This document shows positions 6,660 to 11,404 of a stretch of 11,404 nucleotides of DNA, piece after piece; position 1 is the first letter of the stretch, and every line of letters starts with the position of its first letter. The DNA comes from Intestinibacter sp. (GTDB lineage: Bacteria; Bacillota; Clostridia; Peptostreptococcales; Peptostreptococcaceae). Below the pieces are notes generated by a model. It was given only the letters and a program-made list of their open reading frames with translations, was not told the DNA's origin and did no database searches. Both the position numbers and the translations under genes were made by a program. The stretch covers positions 1-11,404 of the forward strand of contig NZ_JALEXO010000014.1 in NCBI RefSeq assembly GCF_022780145.1, written 5' to 3'.

Positions 6660-7409
6660 TCATTTTGAAAATACATCGCTCAATTTTCCTGGGATATATC
6701 CCTTAGTTCTGATTATAGATATGATGTCATCTAGACACATAGCTGTAGCCTTTGTAGGGTGCATTAGAACTATACTTCCGTTTTTTATATCCTTCTTTTT
6801 TATTCTATTTATTATATTTTGTGGGTTGTCCTTATCCATCCAGTCTATAGTATCTACATCCCATTTATAACATATATAACCTAAATCATTTGCAGCTTTT
6901 ACAGTATCTTTTCCAAAAGCTCCAGATGGTGCCTGAAAGAAACAGCTATTTGTCTTAGTTATAGAATCGATTATATCCTTTGATTTTTTAATTTGATTTA
7001 AATTTTCTTCGTATGATAGTGTATCGTAATTTAGATGCTGGTATCCATGATTTGCAATTTCATGACCTTTATCCTGCATTTGTAATAATTGCTCTTGATT
7101 TTTTTCAGCCCATTTACCTGTAACTGCGAACGTTATTTTTACATTTTCCTTGTCTAGAGTTTCTAAAATTTTTTGGATATATTCATCCTCCCAACCTAAA
7201 TCTACGTTGCAAGTAATTGCAACGTAGCCACTGTTTTCATCAGTCCCCATTGTATATGGTTGGTTATTTCCCGCTAGATCTAATATATCCATAGTATCTA
7301 AGACTCTATTTTTTATAGTATATAAAATTCCACCTATTATAAATAAAACAACTAATATAAAGATAATTATTTTTTTTAATTTATTTTTATTTATAACCAT
7401 CATTATCAT
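6660..7409 (-). CDS. ylxY: Membrane-anchored polysaccharide deacetylase family protein, YlxY-like, with altered active site
   Basis: A 249-residue protein with one N-terminal membrane anchor (about 13-32) and an extracytoplasmic NodB/CE4 domain (about 55-245). Such enzymes remove acetyl groups from cell wall or spore cortex sugars. The metal-binding HGYQH (121-125) is intact, as are IDW (188-190) and the late catalytic-type His217 in VLMHP. Motif 1, normally TFDD or TFDxAWG, reads TCNVDLG, with Asn68 where the catalytic-base Asp is expected. Motif 3, normally RPPYG, reads QAPSG (159-163). It may therefore be weakly active, differently active or non-catalytic. The open frame extends to a TTG at 7436, but AGGAGG at 7418-7423 points to ATG 7409-7407, 8 nt downstream. 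Its place after pnp and before the M16 peptidase equals that of B. subtilis ylxY, a sporulation-associated family. I found no confident promoter in 7410-7484. Confidence 0.85.
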   Translation of the reverse strand: MIMMVINKNKLKKIIIFILVVLFIIGGILYTIKNRVLDTMDILDLAGNNQPYTMGTDENSGYVAITCNVDLGWEDEYIQKILETLDKENVKITFAVTGKWAEKNQEQLLQMQDKGHEIANHGYQHLNYDTLSYEENLNQIKKSKDIIDSITKTNSCFFQAPSGAFGKDTVKAANDLGYICYKWDVDTIDWMDKDNPQNIINRIKKKDIKNGSIVLMHPTKATAMCLDDIISIIRTKGYIPGKLSDVFSK

Positions 7410-7417
7410 ACAAGCTT

Positions 7418-7423
7418 CCTCCT
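7418..7423 (-). promoter_or_regulatory. Ribosome binding site deciding the deacetylase start
   Basis: AGGAGG on the minus strand lies 8 nt before the ATG at 7409-7407. A TTG start at 7436 would translate this site as Glu-Glu codons and has no Shine-Dalgarno of its own. Two further ATG codons (7403 and 7400) are spaced less well. Confidence 0.8.
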
Positions 7424-7484
7424 CGTTTATGTACAATCCTATATTACATATTATTTAAGAAAGAAGTTTTTTATTCATATTTTC

Positions 7485-7529
7485 AAAAAACAAAAAAATC
7501 TTTGCCCTAATAAAATGGGAAAGATTTTT
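7485..7529 (-). terminator. Strong rho-independent terminator after pnp
   Basis: On the minus strand, AAAAATCTTT (7529-7520) pairs with AAAGATTTTT (7503-7494). A further CCC/GGG step across a one-base bulge gives about 13 pairs with a 9-nt loop. The tail is TTTTTTTG followed by another six T. It begins about 20 nt after the pnp stop and should isolate pnp from the deacetylase gene. Confidence 0.9.
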
Positions 7530-7547
7530 ATTGTCTATAATTTATTT

Positions 7548-9653
7548 TTATTTATGATCTCTCTTTGGTTTAGGAAGTAATGCCTTTCTAGATACATTAA
7601 CTCTTCCTTTTTCGTCTATTTCAGTGACCTTAACTTCTACTTCATCGCCTATCTTTAGTACATCTTCTACTTTGTTTACTCTTTCATGAGCTATATGAGA
7701 TATATGAAGTAGACCTTCTTTTCCTGGAAGCAATTCTACAAAAGCACCGAAGTTTAGTATTCTAGTTACTTTACCTTTATATACTTGTCCTACTTCTACT
7801 TCTGCAACTATATCTGATATTTTCTTTTGTGCTAATTCTATCATTTCAGAATCTGTACCTGATATGAATACTTCACCAGTTTGTTCTATATCTATTTTAA
7901 CTCCTGTTTCATCGATTATCTTAGTTATTACTTTTCCACCAGCTCCTATGACGTCTCTGATTTTGTCTGGATTTATTTGCATAGTCACTATCTTAGGTGC
8001 GTATTTAGATAATTGTGGTCTTGGAGCATCTATTGTTTTTCTCATTTCGTTTAATATGTGTAATCTACCTAATCTAGCTTGTGCAAGTGCTCTTCTTAGT
8101 ATATCTTCATCTATACCAGCTATTTTTATATCCATTTGGATAGCTGTTATACCGTGTTCTGTACCTGCTACTTTAAAGTCCATATCACCTAGATGATCTT
8201 CCATACCTTGTATATCTGAAAGTATAGCTATTTCTCCATCTTGTTCTATTAGACCCATAGCGATACCTGCTACCATATCTTTTATAGGTACCCCTGCATC
8301 TAAAAGTGATAAAGTAGATCCACAAACACTACCTTGAGAAGTTGAACCATTTGAACTTAAAACTTCTGATACAAGTCTTATTGCATATGGGAATTCTTCT
8401 TTAGATGGTATAACTGGAAGTAGTGCTCTTTCTGCTAATGCACCGTGACCTATTTCTCTTCTTCCTGGTCCTCTAGATGGTCTAGCTTCACCTACAGAGT
8501 AAGCTGGGAAGTTGTAGTGATGCATATATCTCTTGTTTTCTTCTTCGTCTAATCCGTCAAGTATTTGAACATCGCCTAATGCTCCTAGAGTTGTTATTGT
8601 CATTACTTGAGTTTGACCTCTTGTAAATAATCCTGAACCATGTGCTCTAGGTACAAATCCGCAATCACACCATATAGGTCTTATTTCGTCTAGCTTTCTA
8701 GCATCAGGTCTTCTACCTTCGTGTACTATCATCTTTCTAACTTGTTCTTTTATTATTTTATCTAAAACTGCTACTATATCGCCTTCAAATTCTTCTAAAG
8801 TTTCTTCATCGAAGCTTTCTAGTATTTCATTTTTAACGGCGTCCATAGCTTCTTGTCTTTCTAATTTTTCTATTACTCTTACAGCTTGTTTCATTTTTTC
8901 TGTAGCCATTTCACGAACTTTAGCTTCTATTTCTTCATCTGGTTCTGGTTCTACAAATTCCATTTTTTCTTTGCCTACTTCAGCTACTATACCTTCTATA
9001 AATTCAACTATTTTTTTGATCTCTTCGTGAGCTGTAAGTATTGCTTCAAGCATTAATGATTCTGGTATTTCTTCTGCTCCCGCTTCAACCATCATTACTG
9101 CATCTTTTGTCCCTGAAACAGTAAGATGTAATGAACTCTTTTCTCTTTGTTCAGCTGTAGGATTTACTACTAATGCTCCGTCTACAAGTCCCATAGAAAC
9201 AGATCCAGTTGGACCGTTAAATGGTATTTCAGATATTGATAGAGCAACTGATGATCCTATCATAGCAACTATATCTGGTGTACAGTCGTGGTCTACTGAT
9301 AATACAGTAGCTACTACTTGTACGTCATTTCTAAATCCTTTTGGGAATAATGGTCTTATCGGTCTATCAATAAGTCTTGATGTAAGTATAGCTTTTTCAG
9401 ATGGTTTCCCTTCTCTTTTTAAGAATCCGCCTGGGATTTTACCTACTGAATATAGTTTTTCTTCGTAATCAACACTTAGTGGGAAAAAGTCTACTCCTTC
9501 TCTTGGTTCAGCAGACTTAGATACGTTTACCATAACCATAGTTTCCCCGTATTTAAGTATAGCACTACCGCTTGCTAATTGTGCTATTTTTCCTATCTCC
9601 ACAGACAACTCTCTGCCCGCTAATTCCATTGTAAAAATCTTATGTTCAAACAT
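7548..9653 (-). CDS. pnp: Polyribonucleotide nucleotidyltransferase (PNPase)
   Basis: A phosphorolytic 3'-5' exoribonuclease that degrades RNA to nucleoside diphosphates and can also add tails. The 701 residues match the family length. Order: RNase PH domain 1 (about 10-145), an all-helical linker (about 240-320), RNase PH domain 2 (about 325-555), KH domain (about 555-615, GAGG loop 570-573) and S1 domain (about 621-692). Signature stretches include FFPLSVDYEEK, RLIDRPIRPLFP, RGQTQVM, SVGEARPSRGPGRREIGHGALAERAL and SNGSTSQGSVCGSTL. The catalytic metal-site acids are Asp486 and Asp492 in EDHLGDMDFKVAG, at the same numbers as the E. coli enzyme. The start is ATG at 9653-9651 with AGGAGG at 9665-9670, 11 nt upstream. 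It has its own promoter and a strong terminator, so it appears largely monocistronic here, unlike the usual rpsO-pnp pair. Confidence 0.98.
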   Translation of the reverse strand: MFEHKIFTMELAGRELSVEIGKIAQLASGSAILKYGETMVMVNVSKSAEPREGVDFFPLSVDYEEKLYSVGKIPGGFLKREGKPSEKAILTSRLIDRPIRPLFPKGFRNDVQVVATVLSVDHDCTPDIVAMIGSSVALSISEIPFNGPTGSVSMGLVDGALVVNPTAEQREKSSLHLTVSGTKDAVMMVEAGAEEIPESLMLEAILTAHEEIKKIVEFIEGIVAEVGKEKMEFVEPEPDEEIEAKVREMATEKMKQAVRVIEKLERQEAMDAVKNEILESFDEETLEEFEGDIVAVLDKIIKEQVRKMIVHEGRRPDARKLDEIRPIWCDCGFVPRAHGSGLFTRGQTQVMTITTLGALGDVQILDGLDEEENKRYMHHYNFPAYSVGEARPSRGPGRREIGHGALAERALLPVIPSKEEFPYAIRLVSEVLSSNGSTSQGSVCGSTLSLLDAGVPIKDMVAGIAMGLIEQDGEIAILSDIQGMEDHLGDMDFKVAGTEHGITAIQMDIKIAGIDEDILRRALAQARLGRLHILNEMRKTIDAPRPQLSKYAPKIVTMQINPDKIRDVIGAGGKVITKIIDETGVKIDIEQTGEVFISGTDSEMIELAQKKISDIVAEVEVGQVYKGKVTRILNFGAFVELLPGKEGLLHISHIAHERVNKVEDVLKIGDEVEVKVTEIDEKGRVNVSRKALLPKPKRDHK

Positions 9654-9703
9654 TAATGCTTTTACCTCCTATTATATTAAACCCTTTTTTCATTCTCTTT
9701 AAT

Positions 9704-9732
9704 ATATTATCAAAAATATTATAAATAAACAA
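9704..9732 (-). promoter_or_regulatory. Predicted sigma-A promoter of pnp
   Basis: On the minus strand, TTGTTT (9732-9727) is followed after exactly 17 nt by TAATAT (9709-9704). The spacer ends in TGA, giving an extended -10. The start is expected near 9697, a leader of about 44 nt ending in the AGGAGG of pnp. It lies between the degV stop and pnp. Confidence 0.65.
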
Positions 9733-9765
9733 TAAGGCTTACTGCTATTATGTAGTTATTTGTAT

Positions 9766-10608
9766 TTAATAAGAAGAGCTTATCGCTAAAATTTCAGGTC
9801 CTGTATGAGAACAAATACAAGATCCTCCTCTTGTTATATATATTTTTTTAGCCTTTATTTTCTTTGATACTTCCTCTTGTAGCTTTTTAAAGTCTGCTTC
9901 ATTTGAACCATATCCAATAGTCAAAATCTTGTCCTCTAGATTCCCACCATTTAACTCTAAAATCATATCTACAAGCTTAGAAGCTATCTGCTTTGTACCT
10001 CTGACTTTAGATACTATTTTATTTTTTCCATTTTCCATAGCGCATATAGGCTTAATGCTAAGCATGTTTCCCACAAAAGAAACCACACTTGGTAGTCTTC
10101 CACTTTGTTTTAAGTATTCAAGTGTAAAAGGTACAAATAATAAATTGACACTATCTCTCAATTTTTCTAGTTCATCTACTATTTGTTTGGCTGATAGCTT
10201 ACCTTCTTCGATTAAATCAATCGCCTTTATAACGTATTGTCCACTTCCCAATGATAAAAATAAACTATCGAATATGTATATATTTCCATCTACATCATTT
10301 TTAGCTAAATTAGCACTTTGGAATGTTCCTGATGCTTTAGAGGAACCTGTTATACATATAATGTCATATCCTTCTTTGGTATATTTTTCAAATACTTCCT
10401 TAAAATCAACATACGTAATTTGTGATGTTTTGGGTAGATTCTCGCTATTTTTTAAAATATCGTAAAACTCTTCTTTTGTAAAATCTACTCCATCCTTGTA
10501 TTCTTTACCATCTATATTTATTGTCAAGGGTATCATTTCTGCAAAATCTTTATTGCTTATCTCATCTGGAATATCACACATACTGTCGTAAATTAGTTTT
10601 ATTTTCAT
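9766..10608 (-). CDS. DegV family fatty-acid-binding protein (FakB-like)
   Basis: A 280-residue soluble protein of the DegV fold. Family members studied as FakB bind a fatty acid and present it to the kinase FakA for phospholipid synthesis; many other DegV proteins have no known role. The N-terminal domain has YDSMCDIP (7-14), PKTSQ with Thr61 and SSKASGTFQSA with Ser93, equivalent to the residues that contact the fatty-acid carboxylate. IFDSLFLSLGSGQ follows (112-124), then EYLKQSGRL (164-172). The final family motif, normally HTGPG, reads HTGPE (His268 to Glu272), a small deviation. The start is ATG at 10608-10606; the ribosome binding site is an unusual AAGGGGG (10617-10623), 8 nt upstream. 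It sits alone between rpsO, which has a terminator, and pnp, which has a promoter. No convincing own promoter is visible in 10624-10702. No fakA is in view, so a FakB role is only inferred. Confidence 0.92.
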   Translation of the reverse strand: MKIKLIYDSMCDIPDEISNKDFAEMIPLTINIDGKEYKDGVDFTKEEFYDILKNSENLPKTSQITYVDFKEVFEKYTKEGYDIICITGSSKASGTFQSANLAKNDVDGNIYIFDSLFLSLGSGQYVIKAIDLIEEGKLSAKQIVDELEKLRDSVNLLFVPFTLEYLKQSGRLPSVVSFVGNMLSIKPICAMENGKNKIVSKVRGTKQIASKLVDMILELNGGNLEDKILTIGYGSNEADFKKLQEEVSKKIKAKKIYITRGGSCICSHTGPEILAISSSY

Positions 10609-10702
10609 GACCGAAGCCCCCTTGTTTAAAAATTTTATAGTATCCTATTTCTAATATTTATAATTATATATTTATAATATCCATTCTCGCCATCTTAAAT
10701 AC

Positions 10703-10736
10703 AAAAAAAGCAAGTATTTATGTATACCTGCTTTTT
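10703..10736 (-). terminator. Rho-independent terminator after rpsO
   Basis: On the minus strand, AAAAAGCA (10736-10729) pairs with TGCTTTTT (10712-10705). After one mismatch, GTAT/ATAC adds four pairs, leaving a 6-nt loop. A run of seven T follows. It begins 17 nt past the rpsO stop. Confidence 0.88.
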
Positions 10737-10753
10737 AATCAAAAGTAATAAGA

Positions 10754-11008
10754 CTATTTTCTTAATCCTAATTTAGCTATTAAAGCTCTGTAACCTTCTA
10801 GGTCTTTTTCTTTTAGGTAAGCTAATAAGTTTCTTCTTCTACCAACCATTTTTAATAGTCCTCTTCTTGAATGGTGGTCTTTTTTGTGAACTCTTAAATG
10901 TTCGTTAAGTTCGTTTATTCTAGCTGTTAATAAAGCTATTTGTACTTCTGGAGAACCAGTATCTCCTTCTTTTCTTCCAAATTCTTTGATTATTTCTTGT
11001 TTGTTCAT
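10754..11008 (-). CDS. rpsO: 30S ribosomal protein S15
   Basis: A small-subunit protein that binds the central domain of 16S rRNA and helps build the platform. Hallmarks are GDTGSPEVQIALLTARI (15-31) and the rRNA-binding HKKDHHSRRGLL (41-52), ending LIAKLGLRK. With ATG at 11008-11006 the protein has 84 residues, slightly shorter than the usual 88-89. An in-frame ATG at 11026 would give 90 residues. I reject it because GGAGG (11020-11024) overlaps that codon, acts as a ribosome binding site 11 nt before the 11008 ATG, and no purine-rich site lies upstream of 11026. The gene has its own promoter overlapping the ribF end, a foldable leader (see the ncRNA entry) that could allow S15 autocontrol, and a terminator, so it is probably one short transcript. 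Confidence 0.96.
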   Translation of the reverse strand: MNKQEIIKEFGRKEGDTGSPEVQIALLTARINELNEHLRVHKKDHHSRRGLLKMVGRRRNLLAYLKEKDLEGYRALIAKLGLRK

Positions 11009-11019
11009 CCTTTGATGTA

Positions 11020-11024
11020 CCTCC
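11020..11024 (-). promoter_or_regulatory. Ribosome binding site deciding the rpsO start
   Basis: GGAGG on the minus strand, 11 nt upstream of ATG 11008-11006. It overlaps the upstream in-frame ATG (11026-11024), which has no site of its own. The spacing is long but usable, and matches that of pnp in the same window. Confidence 0.65.
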
Positions 11025-11026
11025 AT

Positions 11027-11097
11027 TTATTTATTTACAAGCGCCATTTACTAAGCATCGATTGGAGTATTCAGATGCCGGGTAATGGTTAACTTCC
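11027..11097 (-). ncRNA. Structured rpsO leader, candidate S15 autoregulatory RNA
   Basis: The predicted leader folds into a two-step hairpin on the minus strand. CCATTAC (11088-11082) pairs with GTAAATGG (11051-11044, one bulged base). After a 3 x 3 internal loop (CCG opposite TTA), GCATC (11078-11074) pairs with GATGC (11059-11055) closing a 14-nt loop. The region is more GC-rich than other gaps here. rpsO leaders in several bacterial groups bind S15 and repress translation, with structures that differ between lineages. The fold and placement suggest the same here, but I cannot match it to a named leader class. Confidence 0.45.
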
Positions 11098-11103
11098 TTG
11101 TCT

Positions 11104-11132
11104 ATTCTATCATAACTTAATTACTTTTGCAA
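11104..11132 (-). promoter_or_regulatory. Predicted sigma-A promoter of rpsO
   Basis: On the minus strand, TTGCAA (11132-11127) and TAGAAT (11109-11104) are separated by 17 nt, with TGA directly before the -10 (extended -10). The -35 lies in the last codons of ribF and the -10 just after its stop. Start is expected near 11097, giving a leader of about 90 nt. Confidence 0.7.
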
Positions 11133-11404
11133 ATATACTTTTCATATATTTTTTTTGTATCTTTTTTTAATTGTTCTTTTAATTCATCTAGAGAATTAAA
11201 TTTCTTTTCATCTCTTATTCTTTCCAAAAATTCAAGCTTTATAGTTTCACCATAAATATCTTGATTAAACTGTAAAATATTAGTCTCAATTGATAATTTT
11301 TCAACTCTTACAGTTGGATTAAAGCCTATATTTGTAGCTCCCATATAAACTTTATCTTTAATGTAAACCTTTGTAGCATATATACCAGGTCTAGGAAGGA
11401 TTAA
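11117..11404 (-). CDS. ribF: RibF, bifunctional riboflavin kinase/FAD synthetase (3' part, cut by window edge)
   Basis: The last 95 codons of RibF, the C-terminal riboflavin kinase domain that makes FMN from riboflavin and ATP. The FAD synthetase half lies beyond the window. The frame is open to the right edge and begins LILPRPGIYATKVYIKDKVY. It then reads MGATNIGFNPTV, containing the NPT of the kinase nucleotide/metal-binding motif, followed by SIETNILQFNQDIYGETIKLEFLERIRDEKKFNSLDELKEQ, the usual end of the family. The Met at 11344 is internal, not a start. The rpsO promoter overlaps the stop region. ribF before rpsO is the common Firmicute order. Confidence 0.93.
   Translation of the reverse strand, partial: LILPRPGIYATKVYIKDKVYMGATNIGFNPTVRVEKLSIETNILQFNQDIYGETIKLEFLERIRDEKKFNSLDELKEQLKKDTKKIYEKYICKSN

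Noticed and set aside
7410..7436. Upstream TTG start for the deacetylase
   Set aside because: It would translate its own AGGAGG ribosome binding site and lacks one upstream; ATG at 7409 has ideal spacing.
7410..7484. Promoter for the deacetylase gene, including sporulation sigma factor sites
   Set aside because: A TTGAAA and two TAATAT strings are present, but their spacing (27 nt or more) does not fit sigma-A. No convincing sigma-E, -F or -G pair was found by eye.
9720..9765. Terminator after degV
   Set aside because: Only weak, interrupted pairing (AATAA/TTATT, ACT/AGT) without a clean U-tract; the pnp promoter occupies the same stretch.
9929..10465. A 178-codon plus-strand open frame
   Set aside because: It lies fully antisense to degV, whose protein matches its family end to end. 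The plus-strand product shows no family motifs and has no ribosome binding site. Other plus-strand frames (398-613, 1343-1594, 1973-2239, 2834-3145, 3301-3543, 3979-4203, 6367-6564, 6649-6870, 7864-8196) are rejected for the same reason.
10624..10702. Promoter for degV
   Set aside because: Several TATAAT-like strings occur in this very AT-rich gap, but none has a -35 or TGn extension at proper spacing, so I cannot choose one.
11009..11026. Upstream ATG start for rpsO giving 90 residues
   Set aside because: The codon overlaps GGAGG and has no Shine-Dalgarno of its own. The total length would be close to the family norm, so this remains a minor alternative.
1..11404. A novel system, mobile element, prophage, CRISPR or defence island
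   Set aside because: All minus-strand genes are recognisable housekeeping or sporulation-associated genes in a conserved order. There are no integrase, transposase, long inverted repeats or spaced repeats, and no change in base use that would indicate transfer.

Overview
The window is 11.4 kb of AT-rich chromosome. Every recognisable gene lies on the minus strand, so transcription runs from high to low coordinates. Gene content, strong AGGAGG-type ribosome binding sites, U-tailed hairpin terminators and spore-former family proteins (YlxY-, YmxH- and TepA-like, SpoIIIE/FtsK) point to an endospore-forming Firmicute of the class Clostridia. Peptostreptococcaceae (the Clostridioides group) is my best guess, but species cannot be fixed from sequence reading alone.

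Layout in transcription order: the 3' end of ribF (11404-11117); rpsO (11008-10754), with its own promoter, a foldable leader and a terminator; degV (10608-9766); pnp (9653-7548), with its own promoter and a strong terminator; a YlxY-like polysaccharide deacetylase (7409-6660); an M16 zinc peptidase (6575-5334), ymxH (5282-5037) and dapG (5027-3816), probably one operon with its own promoter and a terminator after dapG; tepA (3648-2827), a single-gene unit between two terminators; ftsK/spoIIIE (2679-226); and the 5' end of rimO (206-1), 19 nt downstream of ftsK. No stretch over 300 bases lacks a gene.

From what I know of Bacillus subtilis, this is the ribF-rpsO-pnp-ylxY-mlpA-ymxH-(spoVFA-spoVFB-asd)-dapG-(dapA-rnjB)-tepA-spoIIIE neighbourhood. 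Here the genes in brackets are missing and a degV gene is inserted between rpsO and pnp. The genes cover flavin cofactor synthesis, ribosome assembly and RNA decay (ribF, rpsO, pnp, rimO), the first step of the aspartate/diaminopimelate pathway (dapG), chromosome translocation during division and sporulation (ftsK), and several envelope or sporulation-associated accessory proteins.

I found no mobile element, CRISPR array, tRNA, rRNA, defence system or clearly novel system. The points worth a second look are local: the rpsO leader structure, a deacetylase with altered catalytic motifs, the degV insertion, an in-frame direct repeat in ftsK, a promoter-hairpin arrangement before ftsK, and an Asn-rich N-terminal extension on TepA.
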